Below, piece by piece: positions 55,345-64,000 of a stretch of DNA of 64,000 nt. The position numbers and the translations under genes were made by a program. The stretch's first letter is position 1; every line of letters starts with the position of its first letter. The DNA comes from Angiostrongylus vasorum (taxonomy: Eukaryota > Nematoda > Chromadorea > Rhabditida > Metastrongylidae): NCBI GenBank assembly GCA_018806985.1, contig JADANN010000352.1, forward strand, positions 372,001 through 436,000. Reading direction: 5' to 3'. Below the pieces are notes generated by a model that was not told where the DNA came from, ran no database searches, and was given only the letters and a program-made list of their open reading frames with translations.

Positions 55345-55578
55345 CTATGTGCTCGTCTCTGAAGTGCTCCTCAGCTGAACGGAACGAGATGCAAAGACAA
55401 CGGTTTGATTTGTTTCAATTGCATTTCCAACATGTGTCCTCGAACTTACGAATGTTTCAGTCACTTGATTGCCGACGCTCAAATGAACTGACGTGCATGA
55501 TTGAATCCAACATTCATGGAGGGTATAATCCATGCGTGAATGCATGACTAAGTTCTGTGTATCACGAAACGCTGACAT
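55345..55578 (-). CDS. Candidate first exon, not recognised
   Basis: Minus-strand ATG at 55578 opens 43 codons (MSAFRDTQNLVMHSRMDY) up to a strong donor gtaagttcg at about 55449. An acceptor gttccgttcag near 55375 follows, with charged open sequence beyond it (EEHFRDEHIEERGKRRHSG), but in a phase that does not match this donor. Function unknown; could be chance. Confidence 0.3.
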   Translation of the reverse strand: MSAFRDTQNLVMHSRMDYTLHECWIQSCTSVHLSVGNQVTETFVSSRTHVGNAIETNQTVVFASRSVQLRSTSETST

Positions 55579-55579
55579 G

Positions 55580-56485
55580 AATCCAACGTAGCAGAATCAG
55601 ATTGAATTTCACCTGAATAGAGCTTCCTTTCACATCATATTTTCATATAAACTAATCTAACATTTGTAAAGAATCCCATCAGCCAATAGCTAACAAAGTG
55701 AATAATCTGTAAGATAAGAGAGTTAAGCGATCTTTACATATTCCTGACGACCAAAGTGACTAGTCGACAATAGACGATCATTTCTTTTTCTCATATAATA
55801 GTGGATCCTTCGAGAACCTTACACACAGGCGAGACTTCCCTATCCCCCTCAAGGTTATATATAGCTTTGATGCAATAGTTTTTCTCGATTTCAGATAAAT
55901 TTACATTCAAAATTTCTAAAAATTGAAAATGCAGTCTAAATTTCCATAATTCCTTGCATAAATCCAGAAACTGCAAGCATCAACGATGTTATGGAAACGC
56001 GTTAGTGCGCTACTGAGCAAACACCATTTGTTCATTAATTTCGCGCTAAAATACGAGTATTGAGGAAAAAAACGAGGGAAAAAAGTAGATCTCAGGAGCT
56101 TCAAAAAGCCAGAATTAAAACAAGAGAACATTCAAGTTGTAGAAAAGTACCTGCAGATTCTGAAGGTTTTTATTGCATTCAAAAAAGTCTGATAGGAGCT
56201 GAAATATATCGGCTTAAAACTTAAGGAATCTATCGCTTTGTGTCACTTAGGAGCATGTGAGATGACGTTTCAGGGGAATATGTTAATGGAGAAGCCAAGA
56301 GTAGTATGAAGTGAGTTTTCCAGAAAACTATGACGATGAAAACTATGAAAATGATTTGAGCTCTTCCATTAGTTTCCATTCATTTAGACGCATATATCAG
56401 GATATTTTCTTACATTCATTACACCACATGAGGTTATTACTCGCTGCACGAAAATAGTATCAGGATAATTGATTTTTTTATTTGA
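55580..56485. other. No feature recognised
   Basis: AT-rich DNA with short open frames only. Confidence 0.35.
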
Positions 56486-56489
56486 TGGG

Positions 56490-57065
56490 AATTCTTTTTT
56501 TTCCGGCAGGGTATTATACGGAACACAACCACAAGCATGCTAAGGCATCAGCAAAACCTGGAGCCTCAAACGAGCTTTCGAACCGATGATTACCCCATTT
56601 AATGGTTCACGTGCTATGCACTGCACCAGATAGGGGGTTTTTGCATTTCTCTCAGCTAGTTCTTTACTATAACGGTCTTATCGGCAATGATCCTTAAAAC
56701 GGAATCATCTGGGAGCACAAATATTTATTAGACCCAGTTAAACTGAAGGTGCAGCCGAAATTACAATGTTTACCCATTATTTACTGCCTACTTCTTCATG
56801 TCAGGGCATTATGTGAAATACAACCACAAGATTGCTGAGATATGAGCAAAACCTCGGAATCTCAAGCGGGCTTCAAACACTCAGTTACCCTTTTCAATTG
56901 CCACTTACCTTACTACTAGAGTAAAAGAACTGGATGAAAGAAATATAAAACAGGGAGTCTCGGTTGTTGTGGTGGGTAGCACGTAAGCTCCTCGAAAGGC
57001 TAATCGCGGTTTCGAGACCCAACCACGGTTCCGTGTTTTGCTCATGTCTCAGCATCCTTATGATA
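56490..57065. repeat. Family B related block, diverged pair
   Basis: Contains two ggcagggtattat/tcagggcattat leaders (56505, 56800), gagcacaaatatttattaga in the centre, and at 56960-57030 a minus-to-plus arm with tRNA-like boxes (ttgtggtgggtagcacg and cggtttcgagacc). Confidence 0.6.
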
Positions 57066-57574
57066 CAGGAATGTTTATTATATTAGGATAGTTTTTTGAA
57101 CTTCTAAATAGTGATCCTCACAGAAGTAGTACGTATCCAATACGTATTTTGACCTATCCAAACACCATTTTTTTATTAGAAAAGCACTTTGGCAAGAATG
57201 CCGAAATGGCCTAGTTTGGTGATTACTGCAGGTGCTGTTGGTGATGACAGTTGCTAACAGTTGGCAGGTGGCGGTCGTGCCATTGGAATTATTTCATAAC
57301 GACGGCAATTCGAGATGCTTGAGCTCAACATCCGAATGAAAACATGGGATCGCTGTCAGCTTTGATGGTTGCACCTGCGAATGAAAACACAGGTGTACAT
57401 AAATAATTTGACATTAAGGAGCATACCTTTCCTACACAGTGGTGCTAATCTAATGAGATGGGACTTTCAGTACTCACTATGTCTAACTACTACCGGGTTT
57501 TTTAATTATTCGTTCCGTCAATATTTGATTACTAAAACTAATTTCTATAATTAGGTCTACATTCGCGTGCTGTT

Positions 57575-57632
57575 GTCGATAATGATGATGAAGATGATGA
57601 TGTCGGTGATGGTGACGATGATGACGGAATGA
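57575..57632. repeat. GAT-rich simple repeat
   Basis: Imperfect gatgat/gacgat repeats. One frame gives an acidic run but lacks splice or start support. Confidence 0.7.
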
Positions 57633-58181
57633 ACAAGCCCAGCTTCTCGTATTTTTCCTTACGTCACATCACTAGTCAACGTCATTACTGGCGCTTCATG
57701 TTCACCATATAATCGCCGTCTCGAAACATGTACTATGGATTTTCTTCTTATTGAAACTCTTCGTAGGTGCTTTTCTTTCATTTCTATGCAGTTGAATGAA
57801 TGGCAGATGAAAAGATGAATTCAGTTTCAACTAAGCATAGTCATTTCCGTTTATCTTAAAAAGGATTAAATACTTTATCACCATAACAACATGACGAGAT
57901 GCACATGATTTCTCACATATATAGAGATTTCTTCTGTAGATTTTGTGAATTGACGGGACAAATAATATGAGCAGTCATTAGCAGGCTTCTTCTTTTCCTA
58001 GTGATTTGTCCTACTAACCTTTTTTTTGTCGGACCTTATAGGGCTGTAATAACAAATAACGCTCTGAAGGATGTTGAAAGAAAAAGATATCACTTATTTA
58101 CGATTTAGAATTCTTGTAAGTAGTGAATGGAATGGGTAAAATAGTTGGTTCATCAATTTTTGCCTCGGGAAAGTAACTTAC

Positions 58182-58284
58182 GCACTGAAGCGAGTGAATT
58201 TGTTTCTGAGTCCGAGACTCTCAAGAAAGACATGATGAATCGTCGTGCAGCAGACGATAAATCAAACAAACCGGGAAAAAAACA
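58182..58284 (-). CDS. Candidate exon, not recognised
   Basis: Minus strand: acceptor-like ggtttag then 34 open codons (SSAARRFIMSFLRVSDSE) to a strong donor gtaagttac. The plus strand is also open here (RTEASEFVSESETLKKDM). Strand uncertain; beyond the 3' end proposed for the gene at 58.5-59.9 kb. Confidence 0.3.
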
Positions 58285-58456
58285 CTAAACCGTTGTTGTC
58301 GTTGGTCACTGGTCGGCATTATGCGAAATGTTCGTTGCCTTTCAAAATCTAAACGAATTCATGCGTTCTTCTGCCAGAATACGAAATGTGGCTGATGAAT
58401 GGATGGTGGACGAACTCACTTGCACGCACAAAACTAGTCCATCCACTAGAAATCAG

Positions 58457-58462
58457 TTTATT
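58457..58462 (-). terminator. Poly(A) signal AATAAA (minus strand)
   Basis: Plus-strand tttatt, about 90 nt past the stop codon of the terminal exon at 58553. Confidence 0.5.
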
Positions 58463-58552
58463 GTCGAGTGACTGATTTGCCTCATTGAAATCCGCGTATC
58501 GCCATGGCCAAGAGTTCCGCCGCTACACCCGCCATTGCCATCAACCCCGTCA

Positions 58553-59918
58553 TTAGGGGCCGTCGTCGCCATGAGCGCTAACGGACGAACTAACGATCTT
58601 ACTGAAAAAACGTAATCGATTCCCAAAAAATTGTACACTTTTCAAGCGTCTTTTTTTTCATTCTTCCTAGGTAGCTGTGAGTTTGTTAGTGGGTCGGTCT
58701 GATGTCTCTTGAAACTCCTTTCTAGTCTCCCATACACCCTTTGAGCTTTTTTAATGTAGAAATATAAAAAACTTCGTTCGCATATTGCGTTACATGCTAC
58801 GATTTCCTCATTTATTTAAGTGCAAGTTGAAAATATATGGTACTTTTGGCTATGCGGAAAACCTATTGATCGATTTATTTGAAAGACGCTTTTTTATTCC
58901 CTTAGGAGTATTTCGAAAGAACATATAACACAAGGTAATTTCTATGAGTTTGTTTTGAGAAAACGATGAAGATAAAGAATCCAACAATGAATAATCCATG
59001 CAAGGCGCCATGCATTGGGCTCCATTCGTAACAACACAGTGGTAATTGAATATGTAATGCTCACATACGATCACTTTCGTTGGTCTACTGATGTATTAAT
59101 TGTTTTTTTATTCCCATCAGAGATGTCTGGTTGCGATTCGCCGATATCTGAAAGATGAAGGGCTTGGTTTCTTCCGGAACACGCAATCGAACCAAAGACC
59201 ACGTTTATAGTACAGGCCATATCCAACCACTATGCTACACATGGCCAATTTTGCTTTAGCATACCGTTAAAGCCTAATCTGATAATATTTCTATCTTGAG
59301 ATTATTTGTCGTCAACAGTGATGTACTTTCACACTATTTTGGTACTGAAGACATCCACAAGGATCCATCTGTTTTTTCAGCTTTCTTCTTCAACACAGTA
59401 ATTTAAACAAGAAAACGTTCGCTCTTTGAAATATCATTTCCCTTCGATAAGTCTCAAACTTGATTAAAACGATGTTTGCCTGGGCGATGCCACTTGCTCA
59501 GTTTCCGGATTTCACTCCAGATTTTTTTCTGGATCGAAAAATATGAAGGCGTCACCCAAACGCGGGAGTGGTGTGCTTGGTTGAAGATGTCGACCGTTGG
59601 ACTCGATGTTTCCTTCCATCTACATAAACACTCGAATCCTCAGAGAACTCATATTTTTCGCAATCTGTCACAAATCCCAGAAGTGTCAATTGTGGCTGTG
59701 AGTAGTTGCCTCTTTATTTAGTCGTTTTGCTGCCCTTTGCTTCTATTATTCCTTGTCTGATTGTTTACCAATTTGTGAAATGCGTTTTATTATGGTTGCC
59801 ATGAGAATTATTAGATTCAACGTCTTCGATGGCCGATTTTTTGATTCAATTACTGATTTTTACACGCGATATGACTTCCATAGGAGTCATGCAATGCCAC
59901 ATTAATCACCGCTTTCAA
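58553..59918 (-). CDS. Unrecognised protein, 3' exons
   Basis: Minus-strand exons: 59864-59918 (acceptor gttaatttacag; LKAVINVALHDSYGSH), 59556-59695 (acceptor ctactcacag; FVTDCEKYEFSEDSSVYVD, RKHRVQRSTSSTKHTTP) and 58553-58601 (acceptor acgttttttcag; KIVSSSVSAHGDDGP, stop TAA). The last two join in phase 2 to give a complete C-terminus, and AATAAA follows. The first join is not in phase, so an exon is missing or 59864 belongs elsewhere. The polar, Ser-rich tail gives no functional clue. A SINE-A copy lies in the intron. An overlapping frame with ATG at 58572 (MATTAPNDGVDGNGGC) is an alternative reading of the terminal exon. Confidence 0.45.
58985..59255 (-). repeat. SINE-A copy 17, old, promoter boxes preserved
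   Basis: On the minus strand the 5' end reads gtgtagcatagtggttgg (A box) and tttggttcgattgcg (B box). Body is heavily diverged but keeps the ctactgatgtatt and gaagggcttgg blocks. Confidence 0.55.
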
Positions 59919-60064
59919 CTGTAAATTAACAAATCTCATATAGACATTTTTGACACAGGTTTTATCGTTTGAGTTTTTGACTTTTAGACTCTCACTACAA
60001 GATAGAAGTCATCTTATTTCACCGTGATGAAATCCGGATTTTTCTGGAGCACACTACATTTATT

Positions 60065-60160
60065 TATCGTATTCTTGTTGAGCAAACACGAGGTGTTATT
60101 TTTATTCTTTATTCACGAATAAGCTGTCGTTTCGGCAGATTTAGCTTTCCTCAGAGCCCA
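60065..60160 (-). mobile_element. PLE terminal-repeat fragment
   Basis: cttgttgagcaaacacgagg, tattctttattcacgaataa and a degenerate hammerhead region. It directly abuts coding-like DNA at 60160-60420. Confidence 0.7.
60118..60160 (-). ncRNA. Degenerate hammerhead-like motif
   Basis: Minus strand keeps GGCT-CTGAGGA and GAAAC, but the cleavage triplet is GAC (not NUH) and stem II is poorly paired. Confidence 0.35.
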
Positions 60161-60425
60161 CCATTCTTCTCCAGAGGCTGTCCTCCAAATACTGAGCACG
60201 AAAGTTTTCCTTCGTCTGGCACTTCTTCCACTTGGCTAACATCGGCTTCGTAAACACTACATTTAGTTCTTTTAGTTCATTCCTTTGAGGGTCATATTTA
60301 CGATACGAATGCAAATGAACTTGGGGGGTTTCGTCCAGCATGACGCGATGGAGTTCCCTAATGTATCGTTTATGTCCTTAACTACCGTTCTTGCGTTGGG
60401 ATTTTCATCAACAAATTTTTAAAAA
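60160..60425 (-). pseudogene. Coding-like fragment with a frameshift next to a PLE end
   Basis: Minus strand: one frame gives KFVDENPNARTVVKD, then a one-base shift near 60380 continues in another frame as HKRYIRELHRVMLDETPQVH, ELKELNVVFTKPMLAKWKKC and FRAQYLEDSLW, running into the PLE terminal repeat. More than 80 codons of polar, protein-like composition. Could be a host exon fragment, transduced sequence or part of an unrecognised element. No family identified. Confidence 0.4.
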
Positions 60426-60429
60426 ATTT

Positions 60430-61260
60430 TAGCTTTAAATGTGTTTGAATTTGAAGGGACATTCTATATCGCTTAGATTGACACCTAATTTTTATCCTCT
60501 AACTTAGCGGTTTTTAAGAATAAGCGATAGTGTTCCCATGAAAGAGAAGACTTGAGGGGTTGTGGATATGAAAGAAAATGATAGAGGAGGTTTTGCTTTG
60601 ACGCTGTATGGGTGTGAGTGATATTTATGCTATTATTTACTGTGTATTACTGTAGTTCTGAGCACTTCGTTGTCAGCACGTCGAATTCTTTTGTAAGTTA
60701 CGCTGCGTTCGTTGTAGTATTTTCTAAACCCACACATTCCATTTGATTACTGTGATTCACTACAGTGATTGCAGTTGAAATATGAGTCGACTGCCATCCA
60801 AATCACCAGAAGCACTTAACTTGCCAGGAAAAGATTCTTTTGTAAAGCACTAAGTATATAGAATGGCTTTACTGGTCGGATCTCTTCCTCATCACTCTGA
60901 TTTCGCTAACCAACCAAATGATTCAGAAAGTATGATGAAAAAAGCGCTTCTCCGCTGAAAGTAAATCAACAGGAAGTGTGTAACCCTTTCAGAGATCATA
61001 CCGGCCAATCAGAGCTCCACGTATAGGCATATACGGCTATATTGTCCATTACGTGTTAATAGTTCTAAAATTCGAGGTATTTGTTAGGCGAAGGATTCCA
61101 GATAAGGTACTCTCGTTAATGTGCCTTCTTTCAACGAATTAGTGTGGTTGGAGCAAATTTTACGGTTGCAGTGGACGAAAACATGTCAACTAATTTTTCT
61201 TGATGAGCGAATAAGAAGTTGTTGTTGGATTTTGTTAATAGTAAACAATATCCCACGTTT
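60430..61260. other. No feature recognised
   Basis: No exon or family repeat seen. Confidence 0.35.
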
Positions 61261-61264
61261 TTGA

Positions 61265-61675
61265 AGTTTCGCCCTTTTTCCAGAACCAGGGAGGGTCAAA
61301 TTGACACACAATCCACCCAGTCAAACGCTATAATAACGTCAGCAAACAAAACTTAATAGATAAATGGTTATTCGCGCATTCAACAACCTCCCTTAAACAT
61401 TCGACTGTTGTTCTTAAATCCTCGAACTATTACTGGAGACCACACGCACACAGTCCCACATGAGCAAGAAATGTGTTTGGCCCAGCTAAAAAAATCGATC
61501 TGAGATATAGCGCGATATCATACGCGATCACAAGGCACTCCTCCTCGCGGCTCATTTTTGGATTTTTTAGAGTTTGTCCAAAACTCTTCAAGACTTTTAC
61601 ATGCTGAAGTTTTAGATTCCTATGTGAGGATTATGACGTGTACTTCAAAATCATCTCCGTTGTATTCTTGCTTTG
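61265..61675 (-). mobile_element. Diverged Penelope-like element, 3' part
   Basis: Minus-oriented. 61540-61670 parallels the GIY-YIG C-terminal region of the 45-kb copy (tcctcgcggctcatttttgg, gtgaggattatgacgtg, acttcaaaatcatctccg). 61265-61400 resembles the terminal segment at 7330-7450. The upstream part of the same element resumes at 62204-62350. Confidence 0.65.
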
Positions 61676-61707
61676 ATAAGCTTCTAAGAGTTTGATAAAT
61701 ATTTTTT

Positions 61708-61757
61708 ATCCGGCCAACGTTTCGACGTCGTCGTCTTCATCAGAGCTGATGATCCGA
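61708..61757 (-). ncRNA. Hammerhead-ribozyme candidate, family B type, core intact
   Basis: Minus strand: stem I side CAGCU, CUGAUGA, one extra A, stem II GACG-acga-CGUC, GAAAC, GUU (NUH), then GGCC. Stem I is short (three pairs with one G-U), with a possible outer GAU/AUC pairing. Confidence 0.5.
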
Positions 61758-62149
61758 GTAGATGGTTCACCGTTCTTCTTCGTCTCGATGTGGCGTATTC
61801 GCCTTCGTATCGAGTTATGTCTTCCTCTGTGGATCATCTCTCCAATGAGACATACGCACTCTTCTATGCCCTCTTGTGCAGGGTGCTGATGGTTAATAGT
61901 AGTGACTGTCCGGTGATAGTAACTTGTTTTTCCCGGACAATCAATCCTGCAAAAGTTGGTACCATTACTAATTACCAAAGAGGAATAACAGTATTTCGAA
62001 ATCGACTTTCCTTTAACCTCGGTATTACTGATCAGCATGTATCCTTACTTTGATAAGCTTAGACGAGGTGACGAAGTCGAAGACGAAGACGGGATGAAGA
62101 CGGGATTTGTCTATATTGCTGAGCTTACACGAGGTTGATAAATAATTTT

Positions 62150-62196
62150 TATTCGGCTAACGTTTCGACGTCTTCGTCTTCATCACAGCCGATGAT
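62150..62196 (-). ncRNA. Hammerhead-like motif with one core change
   Basis: Perfect five-pair stem I (CGGCU/AGCCG) and stem II (GACG/CGUC), GAAAC and GUU, but CUGAUGA reads GUGAUGA. C3 to G is expected to abolish cleavage. Confidence 0.4.
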
Positions 62197-62203
62197 GTCC
62201 GTT

Positions 62204-62350
62204 GTGTCTGTAGGCCTATGCACGCCTAGTGGAGTTTTTTCTTTTTTTTTAACTTTACGCTTACCGTTTAGAGAGGTGCTCTTTAAAACGGATGCAGCGT
62301 GGTCTACTCGTTTCGCCAACGTATTCGTCCCACACTCTTTACAAAAAACT
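62204..62350 (-). mobile_element. Diverged PLE, GIY-YIG part (continuation of 61265-61675)
   Basis: Plus-strand cacgcctagtggagtttttt, cgcttaccgtttagagaggt, gcgtggtctactcgtttcgc and caacgtattcgtcccacac parallel 45460-45590 of the 45-kb PLE. Confidence 0.65.
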
Positions 62351-62439
62351 TGTCCATTTCACGATTTTCTACTAGTCGACAATCAACTTCACGTAGAATG
62401 TAAAATTTCTAAAATGTACTTTTTAAATCACTTAACCTT

Positions 62440-62610
62440 TAATTACTGCCTGTTGTTTTTTCACAGTGGGGTATTATGTGACATACATACACAAGTATGC
62501 CGCGATATGAGCAAAACTGGGAACCCTAGGTGGGTCGGGACCCACAGGTACCCCTTGTCAGGGCCTACGTACTATCCACCACCAGAACCGAGGCTCTATC
62601 TCTACCCTTT
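62440..62610 (+). repeat. Family B related copy
   Basis: Leader tttaattactgcctgttg and cagtggggtattatgtgac, then atgccgcgatatgagcaaaa. Confidence 0.5.
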
Positions 62611-62614
62611 CTTC

Positions 62615-63130
62615 AGTCATGTTTCTACTCTGCCTATGCTATTTTTAGTGCTTTCATTTATAAATGACAGCTAATATATACTTTTTTTGGAATAATGTAA
62701 AAGAAAGTCGCAGGCTGTACCATTCACGACAATGTGCCATAGGTTAACCGCAATTTCTTCATTCTATAACTATACAACTGAATATCTAGCCATTAATCCT
62801 GAGTTGGAAAAAATCGACTTTCGACTAACACCGGGATTAATGAAAAGTCCACTTCTTTCTCAAAGACTGTCCTTGATGAGGTCATTTCTCGTATTCTTCG
62901 TCTTCGAACTCTTTTTTGCTAACTCTCGAGGAAACTGCATTAAAAAATCATCTAGTAATTCATGCTTTATCATCCTATGCAAAGAATAGACTGATGAGGT
63001 TTTACGACTTTGAAGAAGGCTGAATCGTCGACATGGTGGCCATCGAAAACTAAAAGAACTCGTCAACAATACTGTTTCTCAACTTACCGAGAACATTTCA
63101 TATGAAAAATAACTTGCAGTGTTTAACTAT
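62615..63130. other. No confirmed gene
   Basis: Minus-strand codons around 62870-62990 (LLDDFLMQFPRELAKKSSK) look protein-like, and ctttgaagaaggctgaatcg at 63010 recalls a decayed PLE end. Possibly an old PLE relic. Confidence 0.3.
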
Positions 63131-63134
63131 CATT

Positions 63135-63345
63135 TGCTGCTTATTCTTTCTTCGTACAGCCGTTTTGTGAAATACAACAAGGATGCTAAGATACGAGCAA
63201 ACTAGGAACCTGAGTTGGGCTTCGAACTCGCGATTACCATTTCCTGGGCTTACGTGCTATCCATCACACTTCATTCATTTCGTTTTATCATTACCGTTGA
63301 GAAGCAATTGCTGATAGTACCATTAGAGTAAAAAAAACTGGCGGT
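63135..63345 (+). repeat. Family B related copy
   Basis: Leader tatcatttgctgcttattct and gttttgtgaaatacaac, then aagatacgagcaaactagg and cgaactcgcgattacc. Confidence 0.5.
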
Positions 63346-63767
63346 CAGAAAAGCAAAGCAAGGGCTTCTGTGAGTGTGGCGGTTAGTTTGTCCATTTGCA
63401 TGTTCTCACTGATTGGAAGATGGTTGTGCAGTCTTTCTAAGCTCAAGAAACTAACAGAACGAGTCGGTGGTGGTGATTTTCTGTCAGCTTCTGTCATTTT
63501 TACTAAGACGTTACAAGGGGAAATGAGGAATATGATGGATGCCTTTCTAACGAATTTCCAGACGTTCCGCTGTAGTGTTAAACCTTATCAAAGCTGTAAT
63601 TGTAATGTAAAGTAAATGTAATTTATGAGCTCGATAGAAAAAATAAACACAGAAAAGGGTAGAAAGAGTTGACATATTGTAGTTCGAGTGCGAATAAAGC
63701 CTGTAGGAAATTGACATGTGAAGTAATGCCATTGTGACATGCATCTACAAAGGTCACTCACTGTTCT

Positions 63768-63943
63768 TTATGCACAGCATCCTTCCGCGAGCAACACGTT
63801 GACCAAAGCATTCAGAAAGAAGGCCTGTCTCGTAGTCCCTTTTTCCACTAAATCTTCTAGAAGCGTGTGGTGAAGTGGAGCATCCCGCTTATTCTGCAGT
63901 GCACACATTGTTCTTTGGTTTGTCTCGAGTCTCTGGGCTAGCC
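63768..63943 (-). CDS. Candidate terminal exon of a gene running off the window, not recognised
   Basis: Minus strand: acceptor gaaaattag, then 2 nt completing a codon and 57 codons with strongly protein-like composition (LAQRLETNQRTMCALQNKRD, LLEDLVEKGTTRQAFFLNAL), ending at TAA (63768-63770). The other two frames are closed. A strong donor-like gtgagt about 10 nt past the stop raises the possibility that the true exon end differs. Upstream exons lie beyond 64000 or were not found. No motif identifies a function. Confidence 0.5.
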
Positions 63944-64000
63944 CTAATTTTCTACGTCTTCATCTGGTAGAGTAAAAAAACATTAATGTGCTAAAACAGT

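Larger units (their letters stand above)
61676..62203 (-). mobile_element. Retrozyme-like / PLE-terminal-repeat unit with two hammerhead motifs
   Basis: Inserted in the GIY-YIG region of a PLE: the host element matches on both sides (61540-61675 and 62204-62350), and tccgttgt occurs at both junctions as a probable target duplication. Both ends carry ttgataaat, a ttttttat/ttttat stretch and aacgtttcgacgtc, and the motifs are 443 nt apart. The layout recalls non-autonomous retrozymes, which are mobilised by PLEs. It has no RT. A minus-strand frame (61706-62038) crosses it but has no recognised function. Confidence 0.5.

Noticed and set aside
57545..57700. Acidic exon from GAT repeats
   Set aside because: Simple repeat; no convincing splice borders or start.

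Overview
This window looks like intron-rich, repeat-laden DNA of a nematode, probably a strongylid (hookworm-like) parasite. That is inference. It rests on an eIF5A gene encoding 161 residues with a nematode-style N-terminus, an RHM-like rhamnose-synthesis fusion gene, very short GT-AG introns (46 nt at 19193-19238) beside kilobase introns full of retroelements, and acceptors directly upstream of start codons that would suit trans-splicing. There are no bacterial operons and no CRISPR array.

Genes. (1) 3821-12733, plus: at least 13 exons of an RmlB-type dehydratase fused to an NRS/ER (RmlD-like) domain; the first Rossmann motif lies upstream or was not found. (2) 14273-24583, minus: a chain of candidate exons of an unrecognised Cys-containing protein, with two possible 3' ends. 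(3) 33193-36912, plus: complete four-exon eIF5A. (4) 42978-44872, minus: 3' exons of an unrecognised protein. (5) 58553-59918, minus: 3' exons of an unrecognised protein, with a poly(A) signal. (6) 63768-63943, minus: one exon of a gene running off the window. Weaker coding-like segments are at 41935-42262, 55345-55578, 58182-58284 and 60141-60420. Most exons of genes 2 and 4-6 are too short to stand out as ORFs; I found them by reading splice signals and codon phase.

Repeats fill most of the rest. Penelope-like elements (PLE: RT plus GIY-YIG nuclease) occur at 6.4-7.7, 36.5, 45.0-49.3, 60.1 and 61.3-62.4 kb; their ends carry hammerhead-ribozyme-like cores. RTE-type LINEs lie at 25.5-31.7 kb, with decayed relics near 10.4, 38.5 and 40 kb. 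SINE-A is a tRNA-derived family of about 275 bp with roughly 17 copies. Family B is a second tRNA-like family often found as foldback pairs. Family C and repeat D are further interspersed families. There is one very long (GT)n and one (TA)n microsatellite.

Highlights: (a) hammerhead-like motifs in two diverged PLE families with a compensatory stem-II change, and a retrozyme-like 530-bp unit (61676-62203) with two such motifs 443 nt apart; (b) two large inverted repeats side by side, a PLE palindrome at 44976-49266 and an unidentified one at 49305-53605; (c) a (GT)n tract grown inside a SINE; (d) a candidate exon borrowed from a SINE-like repeat; (e) the RHM-like gene and its altered active-site segment.
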